Part shown: positions 33,452-41,978 of the stretch, one piece after another
Numbering within the stretch: position 1 is the stretch's first letter
How the letters are laid out: each line of letters begins with the position of its first letter
NCBI GenBank assembly: GCA_002397315.1
Contig: DHAE01000001.1
Location: 1-64,000 of the forward strand
Reading direction: 5' to 3'
Source: Comamonadaceae bacterium UBA4962
GTDB lineage: Bacteria > Pseudomonadota > Gammaproteobacteria > Burkholderiales > Burkholderiaceae_C
Length of the DNA: 64,000 nt
Notes under the pieces: generated by a model
Told to the model about the DNA's origin: nothing
The model's database searches: none
The model's input: the letters and a program-made list of their open reading frames with translations, nothing else
Position numbers and translations under genes: made by a program

Positions 33452-33931
33452 TCAGCCCCCGCTGATCTCCAGCACCGGCTCGCAGTCGATCTGCGTCTTC
33501 ACCGAGTTGGCCAGGAAGCACGACGCATGGGCGCGGTGGTGCAGGGCTTCGAGCTGTTCAACGCTGGGGGCGTGCGCGGCGTCGAAGCGCGTCACGGGCC
33601 GCAGCCGCACGTGGGTGACGGCGATCTGGCCGGCGTCGTTCTTCCCCATGGTGCCGGTGGCCGCATCGGTGTAGCTGTCGAGGCGCAAGCCCGCGCGGCT
33701 CGCGAAGTCCATGAACCACAGCATGTGGCAACTGGAGAGCGCGGCAATGTAGGCCTCTTCCGGGTCGACCGCGGCCGCATCGGAGTAGGGCAGCGGCACG
33801 ACGTGCGGCGAGGACGAGGCCGCCACCGTGGCCCCGCCGTCGAACTGCCAGGTGTGGGCGCGGTGGTAGCGCTTGTCCAGGAAGTCGTCGGTGCCGCGCT
33901 GCCAGGCGACGGTGGCGGTGTGTTCTGCCAT
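33452..33931 (-). CDS. OsmC/Ohr-family peroxide-reducing protein
   Basis: A 159-residue thiol peroxidase-like protein. The two redox cysteines are in AALSSCHMLWFMDFA (near residue 68) and HRAHASCFLANSVKT (near 138). VDPEEAYIAALSSCHM is the family signature. DGGATVAASSSPHVVPLPYSD suggests the general OsmC-like branch rather than organic-hydroperoxide-specific Ohr. Cytoplasmic. Same strand as the TctA-like permease but separated by about 130 bases. Confidence 0.9.
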   Translation of the reverse strand: MAEHTATVAWQRGTDDFLDKRYHRAHTWQFDGGATVAASSSPHVVPLPYSDAAAVDPEEAYIAALSSCHMLWFMDFASRAGLRLDSYTDAATGTMGKNDAGQIAVTHVRLRPVTRFDAAHAPSVEQLEALHHRAHASCFLANSVKTQIDCEPVLEISGG

Positions 33932-34060
33932 GGGGCTGTCTCTCCCTGCAAGGATGGGTGGGCAATGGTCCGCCAGTGTAGGGCCGGACCATCACAGCGC
34001 ACCGCACCGCACCGCATCTCCGCGCCGCGCCCCGCCGCGCCGCAGTGCCCGCGGCGCTCG

Positions 34061-35443
34061 TCAGAAGAGCTTCACGATGGCCGGCACGCTCAGCACCGCC
34101 GTGTAGTAGCCCATGAACTGCACGCCCGTGTTGAACCCGAAGTTCCGCGACAGCAGGCCGCCCAGCAGGCCCATGGTGAGGATCACGAGCAGGCCCAGCA
34201 GTTGGCCTTCCCACACGCTGATGACGATGATCAGGCCGACGAAAGTGGCGATGATCGCTTCGTGGCTCACGCGGCGCGAGACGAACAGCGCAGCACGGCG
34301 CGCGAAGTTCATGGCGAACGGGTACGACACCACGGCTGCGAGCAGCACGGCCAGCATGCCGTAGCCCAGGAACTCCCAGTGGTTCAGCAGGTTGTGCAGG
34401 TTGTGCGTCTGGCCGGTGGCGGCATCGACGGTGAAGCGCGGCGGCGCGTTGAAGAGCGGCGCGGCCGGGCCGGCGGCCACGGGGCTGAGCGGCAGGCCGA
34501 AGGCGATCAGCGGGATCAGCGCCTCGGCGATGTAGGTGGCTTCGGTCACGCCGTTGCGCGCACTGAGCACCGTGGTGAGGCGGTGGTAGGCGTGCTTGAT
34601 GCGCGAGCCGACCAGTTCGCCCAGCACCACCGTCATGGCGACGGGGCTGAACACGAAGGTGGCGCTGGAGATGGTGGCGGTGATCAGCGTCCAGCGGGTC
34701 TGCACGCGGTCCATCACCTTGAACGGGTTCGGGAAGTAGCCCGACCAGCCCTTCACGTCCGGCGCCAGGTTGAACTGGCGCACCTGGTCGCGCAGCATGC
34801 GCTGGCGGCCGGCCGGCGCGATCACGGTGAACAGGTCGGCGATCAGCGGGCCGATCGCGATGCCGAGAAAGTAGCTGATGCTGAGCTTCACGTCGTATTT
34901 CGCGGTGAGCGCCTGCAGCGCGATGATCACCACCACGAAGGGCACCAGCAGCGCCACCGAGGCCCAGCGGCCGGCCGAAAAGTAGGCGATGAGCAGCGCG
35001 GCGGCCAGGAAGATCCAGGGCGCCGTCTTGGTGATGGCGGCGCCGAACGGCGCGAGCATGACGGCGAACAGCACGGCCAGCGGCACGGCAACGAAGGCCG
35101 CGACGATCGCGCCCGAGACCATCTTGCGCAGGGCGATGTGCGGCACGCCGAGCTTGCGCAGCATGTTGGCGTCCTGCAGCAGCGGCGTGGCCAGCGTGTC
35201 GCCCGGTATGCCCAGCAGCGCGGTGGGCACGGCATGCGTCATGTGCTTGGCGACGGCGCCGGCCAGGAAGAAGGTGAACACGCCGGCGGGGGGCACGCCG
35301 AGCAGCACCACCAGCAGCGTGAGCGGCGCGAGCGTGGTGGTTTCGTCGGTGCCCGAGACCAGGCCGATGGCGGCGAACACCACGGCGCCGACCAGCCCCA
35401 TGGCGGCCGCGACGGCGATGTCGTTGAGGAGTTGCGGACCCAT
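34061..35443 (-). CDS. TctA-like tripartite tricarboxylate transporter permease
   Basis: A 460-residue polytopic protein with about eleven hydrophobic segments. HAVPTALLGIPGDTLATPLLQD carries the LGIPG loop conserved in TctA (PF01970). The end FNTGVQFMGYYTAVLSVPAIV also fits. TctA is the large permease of Bug-dependent carboxylate uptake. No Bug protein is adjacent. A small membrane protein (35459-35941) sits 15 bases upstream in the place of TctB, and mvaA precedes it. Uptake of mevalonate or a related acid is an inference from this context. Confidence 0.85.
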   Translation of the reverse strand: MGPQLLNDIAVAAAMGLVGAVVFAAIGLVSGTDETTTLAPLTLLVVLLGVPPAGVFTFFLAGAVAKHMTHAVPTALLGIPGDTLATPLLQDANMLRKLGVPHIALRKMVSGAIVAAFVAVPLAVLFAVMLAPFGAAITKTAPWIFLAAALLIAYFSAGRWASVALLVPFVVVIIALQALTAKYDVKLSISYFLGIAIGPLIADLFTVIAPAGRQRMLRDQVRQFNLAPDVKGWSGYFPNPFKVMDRVQTRWTLITATISSATFVFSPVAMTVVLGELVGSRIKHAYHRLTTVLSARNGVTEATYIAEALIPLIAFGLPLSPVAAGPAAPLFNAPPRFTVDAATGQTHNLHNLLNHWEFLGYGMLAVLLAAVVSYPFAMNFARRAALFVSRRVSHEAIIATFVGLIIVISVWEGQLLGLLVILTMGLLGGLLSRNFGFNTGVQFMGYYTAVLSVPAIVKLF

Positions 35444-35458
35444 GTCGTGGCTCCCGGT

Positions 35459-35941
35459 TCAGCGCGGCGCGCGGCCGGCGGCTGCGGTCTGCGTGGTGGA
35501 TGGGGCGACCGCAGCGGGTGTGGCCTGCGCGTTCTGCACGAACAGGTCGTAGAGCTTCAGTTCCTTCAGCTCCTGCACCACCACGGGCGGCAGGTCGGCC
35601 ACGGAACCCAGCCCGCCCGGCTGCGCGGCCAGTTCCTCCAGCACCTCGCGGCGCCAGGCCGGATCGGTGGAGGTGTCCTGCTCGGTCACTTCGCGCTTCG
35701 GCGGAAACGCGCGCGCGCAGATCACGCCGGCCGCCACGCAGCCGGCCAGGCCCGCGAGCATGGCGTAGGCATGGGCGAGCTGTGGCGATGCGACGACCGT
35801 GGCGAGCCAGCGGCTGGCCAGGAAGAAGCCGGTCACGCTGATGCCGATGCCGATCGCGATGGACCAGGCGAGGTGCCGCAGGTCGACGGTGTCGCCCCAG
35901 ACTTCGGCCAGCCGCCAGCCGGCGGGTTTGTTGGTTGTCAT
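35459..35941 (-). CDS. Small membrane protein, probable transporter partner
   Basis: A 160-residue protein with two hydrophobic helices (WSIAIGIGISVTGFFLAS and AYAMLAGLAGCVAAGVICA) and a hydrophilic C-terminal half (EVLEELAAQPGGLGSVADLPPVVVQELKELKLYDLFV), ending in an Ala/Thr-rich tail. TctB proteins usually have four helices, so it is not a clear TctB. It lies between mvaA and the TctA-like gene on the same strand, with 15 bases to the latter. The start MTTNKPAGW at 35941 has AGGAGA upstream. No family recognised. Confidence 0.65.
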   Translation of the reverse strand: MTTNKPAGWRLAEVWGDTVDLRHLAWSIAIGIGISVTGFFLASRWLATVVASPQLAHAYAMLAGLAGCVAAGVICARAFPPKREVTEQDTSTDPAWRREVLEELAAQPGGLGSVADLPPVVVQELKELKLYDLFVQNAQATPAAVAPSTTQTAAAGRAPR

Positions 35942-36023
35942 GCTTGTCTCCTTGTTATGGTCCGCGGTGGGCGGCACGTGCCGCGCCCTGGCAGGCCCAC
36001 CGCCGCCGGGGCACGGGCGGGGG

Positions 36024-37313
36024 TCAACCTTTTGCGCGCAGTTCCTTCAGCACTTCCAGCGCCCGGTCGGTGCGCACGTCGTGCTCGGCGGCCAAGCGCC
36101 TGGCCACGGCTTCCACCTCGTCGCCCGTGGCACCGGCCACCAGCGCGATGTTGCGGGCGTGCAGGGCCATGTGGCCGCGCTGGATGCCTTCGGTGGCCAG
36201 GGCGCGCAGGGCACCCAGGTTCTGCGCCAGGCCCACGGCCGCGGCGATCTCGCCGAGTTCCTGCGCGCTCTTCACGTCCATCATCCGGAGCGCGAGGCGC
36301 GCCAGCGGATGCGTCTTGGTGGCGCCGCCCACAAGGCCCACGGGCATGGGCAGCTCGATGGTGCCGACCAGCGCGCCGGAGGTGTCCTTCTCCCAGCGCG
36401 TGAGCGAGGTGTAGAGGCCGCCGCGGCTGGCGTAGGCATGCGCGCCGGCCTCCACCGCGCGCCAGTCGTTGCCGGTGGCGACGATGACGGGATCGATGCC
36501 GTTCATGATGCCCTTGTTGTGCGTGGCGGCGCGGTAGGGGTCGATGGCGGCGAAGGTGTAGGCATCCAGGATGCCTTCGATGATCTCCTCGCCGCTGCGC
36601 TCCTTGGTGGCGAGCGTCTGCGCCGTGAGCCGCACGCGGGCGCGCGCCAGCCGCAGGTCGGCCAGGTTGGAGAGGATGCGCAGGCGCACCGAGCCGCCGG
36701 TGATCTCCTCCAGCAGCGGCGCCACTGACTCGGCCATGGTGTTGACGGTGTTGGCGCCCATCGCGTCGCGCACGTCCACGATCAGGTGCATGACGATCAT
36801 CGCGCCGCGTGGCGAATCGGGGAACACGTGCACCTCGATGTCCTTGCAGCCGCCGCCCAGTTGGATCAGCACCTTGTCGCGGCCGTTGGCGCGTTCGATG
36901 ATGCGGTCGCGCGCCTGCAGCACGGCGATGCGGGCGCCGTACGGATCGTTGATGCCGACCACCTGCACCTGCGCGCGCATCAGCGGCAGCGTGCTGGACG
37001 TCTGGAAGCCGCCGTCCTCGCGCGCCAGCTTGGCCATGAACGAGGCGGCGGCCACGATGGAAGGCTCTTCCACGGCCATCGGGATCAGCACGTCGCGGCC
37101 GTTGATGCGGAAGTTGCCGGCGACGCCCATCGGCAGCTCGAAGGTGCCGAACACGTTCTCGATCATGCCGTCGGCGAGCGGCAGGGGCAGGGCGCCGGGC
37201 GCATCGAGCAGGGCGCGGTCCTCGGCGCCGAGGCCGCAGGCGTCGATGAGGAAGTCGCGCCGCTGGGCGGGCGTGAGGGAGCGGAACTGGGGCAGTCGCG
37301 AGTCGGCAACCAT
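36024..37313 (-). CDS. mvaA: Catabolic (class II) hydroxymethylglutaryl-CoA reductase
   Basis: A 429-residue enzyme that oxidatively acylates mevalonate to HMG-CoA, closely resembling Pseudomonas mevalonii MvaA. The start MVADSRLPQF (37313) has AGGAG nine bases upstream; the ATG nine bases before has no spacing. With this start Glu83 in VEEPSIVAA matches P. mevalonii numbering. Lys267 lies in THNKGIMNG, Asp283 in ATGNDWRAVEA and His381 in RGHMALHARN. IENVFGTFELP and DAMGANTVNTMAE are signature segments. The MEP genes ispD/ispF nearby show the role is degradative. Divergent from a MocR regulator. Confidence 0.96.
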   Translation of the reverse strand: MVADSRLPQFRSLTPAQRRDFLIDACGLGAEDRALLDAPGALPLPLADGMIENVFGTFELPMGVAGNFRINGRDVLIPMAVEEPSIVAAASFMAKLAREDGGFQTSSTLPLMRAQVQVVGINDPYGARIAVLQARDRIIERANGRDKVLIQLGGGCKDIEVHVFPDSPRGAMIVMHLIVDVRDAMGANTVNTMAESVAPLLEEITGGSVRLRILSNLADLRLARARVRLTAQTLATKERSGEEIIEGILDAYTFAAIDPYRAATHNKGIMNGIDPVIVATGNDWRAVEAGAHAYASRGGLYTSLTRWEKDTSGALVGTIELPMPVGLVGGATKTHPLARLALRMMDVKSAQELGEIAAAVGLAQNLGALRALATEGIQRGHMALHARNIALVAGATGDEVEAVARRLAAEHDVRTDRALEVLKELRAKG

Positions 37314-37350
37314 GGAAGGCATCTCCTGGAGTCAAGAATCTGGTCGCCGG

Positions 37351-37403
37351 ACTGTAGGCAGACTGTACCCTTTGAGAAAGGTACAGTTTGGGCGAACAGT
37401 ACC
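37351..37403. promoter_or_regulatory. MocR-type operator cluster between mvaA and its regulator
   Basis: ACTGTACC (37362-37369) and its perfect inverse GGTACAGT (37380-37387) are 10 bases apart. ACTGTA at 37351-37356 is a further direct copy, and AACAGTACC at 37395-37403 another inverse-like copy. This set in the 119-bp divergent spacer is a strong candidate binding site for the GntR/MocR protein at 37433. Confidence 0.75.
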
Positions 37404-37432
37404 ATCGCACTGCAACATGAACGGAGGCCGCC

Positions 37433-38854
37433 ATGGCCCACACCCCCACCCGAGCGCGGGGCCGCCAGGCCCCGATCGCAGAGCGGCTCGCAGACCTGAT
37501 CGGCCAGCAGATCGACGACGGCGTCTACCGGCCGGGCGACAAGCTGCCCTCGCTGCGCGAGCTGGCGCAACTGCACCGCTATGCCAAGAACACCGTGGTT
37601 GCCGCGTTCGATCTGCTGGTCTCGCGCGGCGTGGTGGAGCCGCGCCGCGGCTCGGGCTTCTACGTGCTGGGTACGGCGCGGCCCGCGCAGCGGGCGCAGG
37701 AGGAATCCGGCCGGCTGGGCCGGGCCATGGACATCGTCTGGCTGATGCGCGAGCAGCTCAAGACCGAGCCGGGCGCGGTGGCCGTGGGCGACGGCTTCCC
37801 GCCCGTCGAATGGCTGGCCGACATGCGGCTGGACCGCTACCACCAGAAGGTGGTGCGCACGGGCCTGGGGTCGCTGTTCCGCTACGGCAGCCGCTACGGC
37901 TACGGACCGCTGCGCGACAGCCTGGTGCGCAAGCTGGGCGATTTCGGGCTGCAGGCCGCGCCGGGGCAACTGGTGCTCACGCACGGCGCCAACGAGGCCA
38001 TGGACCTCGTGATCCGCTACTTCGTGCCGCCCGGCGCCACGGTGCTGGTGGACGAGCCGGGCTACTACCCGCTGTTCGGCAAGCTCCAGCTCGCCGGCGC
38101 CCGCGTGATCGGCGTGCAGCGCCTGGCCGACGGGCCCGACGTCGCGGCGCTGGAGGCGTTGCTGCAGCAGGAGCGGCCACGGCTCTTCTTCACGCAGTCG
38201 CTCGCGCACAACCCCACGGGCTCGGACATCACCGCCGCCAAGGCCTACAAGGTGCTGCAGCTCGCCGAACGCCACAACCTGCTGATCGTGGAGGACGATC
38301 CGCTCGCGGACTTCAAGCCCACCTCGGCGGTGCGTCTGTCCACGCTCGACCAGTTGGAGCGCACCATCTACATCGGCAGCTTCTCCAAATCGTTCTCGGC
38401 CGCGCTGCGCGTGGGCTTCATCGCCTGCAACGATGCGCTGGCGAGCGACCTGGCCGACCTGAAGGCGCTGATCCACGTGAGCGGATCGGAATACTGCGAG
38501 CGCATGGTGGACGTGATGCTGCGCGAGGGCCACTACGAGCGCCACCTGGTGCGCCTGCGGCAGAAGCTGGGGCAGGCGACGGCCCAGGCGCTGGCGCTGC
38601 TCGATGCCCAGGGCTGCGAGGTGTTCGCGCGCAGCGCGCAGAGCCTCTACCTGTGGGTGGCCTTTCCGGGCGTGGAGGATTCGCTCGACTGGGCCGCGCA
38701 GCTGCTGCAGCACAAGGTGAGCATGGCGCCGGGGCGGGTGTTCCAGGTGGATCCCGCCCGGGTGTCGCGCTGGTCGCGCTGCAACGTGAGCGCGGTGCTG
38801 GACGAACGGTTCCAGCGGGCGATCGCCGAGCGACCGGCGGCCCCGCGCTCCTGA
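37433..38854 (+). CDS. MocR-family regulator (GntR HTH fused to aminotransferase domain)
   Basis: A 473-residue PLP-binding transcription factor. The N-terminal GntR winged helix is IAERLADLIGQQIDDGVYRPGDKLPSLRELAQ to VVEPRRGSGFYV. The fold-type-I domain has THGANEAMDL, DEPGYYPLF, HNPTG, VEDDPLADF and the PLP lysine in IGSFSKSFSAALRVGF. Its divergent position and the ACTGTACC dyad predict control of mvaA and the transporter genes behind it. The effector is unknown: mevalonate lacks an amino group, so PLP may detect an amino compound instead. Confidence 0.92.
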   Translation: MAHTPTRARGRQAPIAERLADLIGQQIDDGVYRPGDKLPSLRELAQLHRYAKNTVVAAFDLLVSRGVVEPRRGSGFYVLGTARPAQRAQEESGRLGRAMDIVWLMREQLKTEPGAVAVGDGFPPVEWLADMRLDRYHQKVVRTGLGSLFRYGSRYGYGPLRDSLVRKLGDFGLQAAPGQLVLTHGANEAMDLVIRYFVPPGATVLVDEPGYYPLFGKLQLAGARVIGVQRLADGPDVAALEALLQQERPRLFFTQSLAHNPTGSDITAAKAYKVLQLAERHNLLIVEDDPLADFKPTSAVRLSTLDQLERTIYIGSFSKSFSAALRVGFIACNDALASDLADLKALIHVSGSEYCERMVDVMLREGHYERHLVRLRQKLGQATAQALALLDAQGCEVFARSAQSLYLWVAFPGVEDSLDWAAQLLQHKVSMAPGRVFQVDPARVSRWSRCNVSAVLDERFQRAIAERPAAPRS

Positions 38855-38876
38855 GGCGGCGCCGGCGCCGCGGGCC

Positions 38877-39536
38877 TCAGCACCGCAGCCTGAATTGCTG
38901 GTCCCGCGCTTCGCGGCGCTCGATGCGGATGCGGTCGAGATCGTAGTGGCGGCTGCCCGCCCGGCCCATGGCGTCCAGCTCGGCGATGCGCGATTCCAGC
39001 GCCGCGCAGACCGTGCGCGGATTCGGCGGTGCCGGCGTGGGCGGCGTCTCCAGTGCGTGTCGCGGTGCGGAGGGTGCCGCGAGCGCGGCCATCTCGTTGC
39101 GCTGGGCACTGGCCATCGCCACCTGGTCCTGCCAGCGCAGGCCGCCGGGCACGGTTTCGGTGCGGTCGACCCAGGCGCCGTGGGCATGGCAGTGCTGGCG
39201 GGACCAGAATTTTCCGCCGGCCTTGCCCTGGCACAGATAGAGCGTGGCCAGGCCGTCCCGCTCCGAATCGCTGCGTACGGAGGCCATGGGGGGCGATGTG
39301 TCCACCACGCGCCCGCCCCGGCAGGCGTCGTGGCCGTAGGTATTGCCGCAGCGGTAGACCTCTTGCGCGCGCACAGGCGGCGCCCAGAGCGCCCATGCGG
39401 CGCCCATCGCCGCCGCGGCCCATAGGCAGGCTATTGCGCCACCGGCGGGCCGCAGAGGGCGGCAGAAGCCAGGCCCCACGCGGGAGCCCGATTGCAGCGC
39501 GCCCGCGCGCCGCCGCGCCTTCCATGAAAACAGCAT
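38877..39536 (-). CDS. Hypothetical secreted protein
   Basis: Up to 219 residues. The N-terminus is long and Arg-rich before a hydrophobic stretch (GAIACLWAAAAMGAAWALW) that looks like an export signal ending PVRAQE. A start further in (near MGAAWALW) is possible. The mature part EVYRCGNTYGHDACRGGRVV, with paired cysteines, and CHAHGAWVDR resembles DUF4124-type Comamonadaceae proteins, followed by an Ala/Pro-rich linker and an Arg/Glu-rich end (RIRIERREARDQQFRLRC). No function can be given. Confidence 0.6.
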   Translation of the reverse strand: MLFSWKARRRAGALQSGSRVGPGFCRPLRPAGGAIACLWAAAAMGAAWALWAPPVRAQEVYRCGNTYGHDACRGGRVVDTSPPMASVRSDSERDGLATLYLCQGKAGGKFWSRQHCHAHGAWVDRTETVPGGLRWQDQVAMASAQRNEMAALAAPSAPRHALETPPTPAPPNPRTVCAALESRIAELDAMGRAGSRHYDLDRIRIERREARDQQFRLRC

Positions 39537-39666
39537 GCTCCCTCCCGGAACGGCCCGCGGAGCGGGCTCTTTTTATGATCGAACGAACGTCGCGTCCATC
39601 ATAAGCGCAGCATGTTGCGCCGTGTGCGCCGCGGCGCCGCGCTGTTCCGGGGGGCAGGGACGGGGG

Positions 39667-39861
39667 TCAACCCCCTCGGCGCGGTACCGCGTCGGGGCCG
39701 CTGTCGCCCGCGCCGGGGCGGGTGCGGTCCGCGTCTCCTTCCGGCGTGGGCGTGCCGGTCTTTTCCGTGTTGCGGCGGTCGTCCGTCTCCACGAACGTGG
39801 GGCTGGGACGGCCAGGGTCCTTGCGGGGCTTGCCGTCGGGGGAATCGAGTTGGGTGACCAT
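39667..39861 (-). CDS. Small hydrophilic hypothetical protein
   Basis: A 64-residue protein beginning MVTQLDSPDGKPRKDPGRPS and continuing with a Thr/Asp/Arg/Pro-rich disordered sequence. AAGGAG lies six bases before the ATG. No hydrophobic core is visible. It precedes no obvious partner; the PfpI-like gene ends 39 bases upstream on the same strand, so co-transcription is likely. Such small acidic-basic disordered proteins often belong to stress regulons, but no role is shown here. Confidence 0.55.
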   Translation of the reverse strand: MVTQLDSPDGKPRKDPGRPSPTFVETDDRRNTEKTGTPTPEGDADRTRPGAGDSGPDAVPRRGG

Positions 39862-39899
39862 GGGGACTCCTTGCAATGGATGCGGAAGAACGTGGGGAA

Positions 39900-40505
39900 T
39901 CAGCCGCGTGCGGCAGGCGCACCCTGCTGCAGCGTCTTCAGGATCTGCGCGTTGAACTGCGGAATGTCGTCGGGCTTGCGGCTGCTGATCCACTGGCCTT
40001 CGACCCGCACGGCCTGGTCCACCCACTGGGCGCCCGCATTGCGCAGATCGGTGGCGAGGCTCGGCCAGCTGGTGAGGGTCTTGCCCTGGACGAGTCCCGC
40101 GTCGATCAGCAGCCAGGCACCGTGGCAGATCACGGCCACGGGCTTGCCCGCGCGGTCGATGGCCTGCACGAAGGCCCGGGCCTTCTCGTCGGTGCGCAGC
40201 GCATCGGCGTTCACCACCCCGCCGGGCAGCACGACCGCGTCGAACGCATCGGGTCGGGCCTGGTCGAGTGTCTCGTCCACGTCGAAGCGGTCCGCCTTGT
40301 CCACGTGGTTGAAGCCCTGCACCTGGCCCGCTTTCGGCGCGACGATCCGCGCGTCGAACCCGGCGGCTTTCAATGCGTCGCGCGGACCGGTCAGCTCGGC
40401 CTGCTCGAAACCGTCCGTGACGATCAGCGCGACGCGGCGGTTGCCGGCCTGGGAAGAAGAGGAAGAGGGGGAAGAGGAAGAGGAAGAGGAAGAGGAAGAG
40501 GCCAT
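39900..40505 (-). CDS. DJ-1/PfpI-family protein (class I glutamine amidotransferase-like)
   Basis: A 201-residue protein. After a 20-plus-residue serine run, RVALIVTDGFEQAELTGPRDAL begins the flavodoxin-like fold. The nucleophile Cys is in AVICHGAWLLIDAGL (CHG elbow) and the acidic residue in TDGFEQAE. WPSLATDLRNAGAQWVDQ and SSRKPDDIPQF complete the YhbO/PfpI-type pattern, associated with protein or nucleotide deglycation or stress. The Ser run comes from a 6-base tandem repeat. Start MASSSS at 40505. Confidence 0.88.
   Translation of the reverse strand: MASSSSSSSSSSPSSSSSQAGNRRVALIVTDGFEQAELTGPRDALKAAGFDARIVAPKAGQVQGFNHVDKADRFDVDETLDQARPDAFDAVVLPGGVVNADALRTDEKARAFVQAIDRAGKPVAVICHGAWLLIDAGLVQGKTLTSWPSLATDLRNAGAQWVDQAVRVEGQWISSRKPDDIPQFNAQILKTLQQGAPAARG
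40453..40500. repeat. Hexanucleotide (GAAGAG) tandem repeat
   Basis: Five perfect GAAGAG units at 40471-40500 follow an imperfect copy of the same pattern from about 40453. It encodes the poly-serine start of the PfpI-like protein on the minus strand. Confidence 0.85.
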
Positions 40506-40633
40506 GGAATGAAAGCTCCGTTGAAGGGACGAAACTTCCAATCTAGGGACGGCATGGGGCCGCGCCTGTCAGCCAAGGGCGATGATGGCCGTGGGTGCCG
40601 CCGCGGCCCTGGCCTCGCGGCGCGTGGCCAGGC

Positions 40634-41191
40634 TCAGTGATTGCGGCAGGCCGCGCGCATGAGTTTGCCGGACGGATCGCCCGGAATGCCTGCGAAGACC
40701 ACGGGGGACTCGTGTTCCTTGAACTCGGCGCGGGCCGTGACGGGACCGTTCCAGTTCGGTTCTTGGTAATAGTTCAGCGTGAGATACCAACCCTTGCGCT
40801 GCACGCAGTCGAACACGGCCATGCCCTGATAGGACTGGTAGAGGATATTGCGCGCATTGGTCCGCAGGGCGCTGCGCGAGACGCGCACCTCGACGGCCAC
40901 TTGGTCCTGCCAGGGGGTCGCCGTGGGGTTGATCTGCACGAGGTCGCCGTCGCCGAGTTCGGGAAAGCCGTGGATGGTGAGCCATTCCTCCTTGCGCCGG
41001 ATGCCTTCGGAAACCGCAGGCACCGGGGCCTGAGCGGAAGCAGGGGACGTCCGCGGGGCCGGCACCTGGGCAGACGGGGCCTGCTGGGTGGCGGCTTCCC
41101 CGGCGATCAGAACGGCGGCCGACAGGGCGATGCGTGCGGCAGGGAGCAAGGAACCTCCTGGGAAGCCGGTGAAGAAGGGCAGCGGATGCAT
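40634..41191 (-). CDS. Hypothetical secreted protein
   Basis: A 185-residue protein with a signal-like N-terminus (PAARIALSAAVLIAGEAATQQ), an Ala/Pro-rich linker and a folded part: EEWLTIHGFPELGDGDLVQINP, QVAVEVRVSRSALRTNARNI and the two-Cys region AVFDCVQRKGWYLTLNYY ... CRNH. The pattern resembles surface-adhesin-like or CNP1-type periplasmic proteins of Burkholderiales (unverified). Start at MHPLPF (41191) is tentative because no strong ribosome-binding site precedes it. Confidence 0.6.
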   Translation of the reverse strand: MHPLPFFTGFPGGSLLPAARIALSAAVLIAGEAATQQAPSAQVPAPRTSPASAQAPVPAVSEGIRRKEEWLTIHGFPELGDGDLVQINPTATPWQDQVAVEVRVSRSALRTNARNILYQSYQGMAVFDCVQRKGWYLTLNYYQEPNWNGPVTARAEFKEHESPVVFAGIPGDPSGKLMRAACRNH

Positions 41192-41371
41192 CTTAACGGG
41201 AATTCCCGCAAGATGCCGCACAGCGGAATTGCGCGGGTGTGATCCCCAACGCATCCGTCAGGGTATTCCTTCGCGGGCCCGCCGAGCGCCCCTCCCTAGA
41301 ATCGGACACAGAAAGCCCATAACGAAAAGTGCCGGGGCCCATAGGCCCCGGGTGACCCCAAGGAGCCCGCC

Positions 41372-41911
41372 GTGCCAGATTCCCCCTCCGACACCCCTTC
41401 GCCCCGCCCTCCGCAGCGGGTCGTCAAGAAGTACCCGAACCGCCGGCTCTACGACACCTCCACCTCCACCTACATCACGCTGGCGGAGGTCAAGCAACTG
41501 GTGATGGATGGCGAGGACGTGGCCGTGCGCGACGCGAAGACCGGCGAAGACCTCACGCGCAGCATCCTTTTGCAGATCATCCTGGAAGAAGAGGCGGGCG
41601 GCGCGCCGATGTTCACCGAGGCGGTGCTGGCCAACATCATCCGCTTCTACGGCCACGCCATGCAGGGCTTCATGGGCGCCTACCTCGAGAAGAACGTGCA
41701 GATGTTCTCGGACTTCCAGGCGCGCATGGCCGAGCAGTCGCACGGCTTCACGCCCGAAATGTGGACGCAGTTCATGAACCCGCAATCCCCGCTCTACCAG
41801 GGCATGATGGGCCAGTACCGCGACCAGTCGCAGGCCATGTTCACGCAGATGCAGGAGCAGATGCAGAAGCAGACGGAGCAGATGCTGGGGGCGTTCGGCA
41901 TCAAGCGCTGA
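41372..41911 (+). CDS. phaR: Polyhydroxyalkanoate synthesis repressor PhaR
   Basis: A 179-residue regulator that binds DNA and PHA granules and represses phasin genes. The conserved DNA-binding region is VVKKYPNRRLYDTSTSTYITLAEVKQLV, followed by VAVRDAKTGEDLTRSILLQII. The C-terminal half is Met/Gln-rich (MGQYRDQSQAMFTQMQEQMQKQ), suited to granule binding. The start is a GTG at 41372 with AAGGAG six bases upstream. The phaCAB genes are not in the window, but 3-hydroxybutyrate dehydrogenase is. Confidence 0.95.
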   Translation: MPDSPSDTPSPRPPQRVVKKYPNRRLYDTSTSTYITLAEVKQLVMDGEDVAVRDAKTGEDLTRSILLQIILEEEAGGAPMFTEAVLANIIRFYGHAMQGFMGAYLEKNVQMFSDFQARMAEQSHGFTPEMWTQFMNPQSPLYQGMMGQYRDQSQAMFTQMQEQMQKQTEQMLGAFGIKR

Positions 41912-41978
41912 ACGGCGCCGCCGGGTGCCGGCAGAGGCGCGCCGCACCCCTGCCGGCCGGAACTGGGACAATACGGGG

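Noticed and set aside
33527..36403. A 958-codon frame antisense to osmC, the TctA-like gene and mvaA
   Set aside because: Composition (His, Gln, Gly, Arg) is mirror-type; the minus-strand genes are well supported.
39551..39570. GCCCGC/GCGGGC hairpin followed by Ts on the plus strand
   Set aside because: No plus-strand gene ends nearby, and the minus-strand genes here would not use it. Noted, but not called a terminator.
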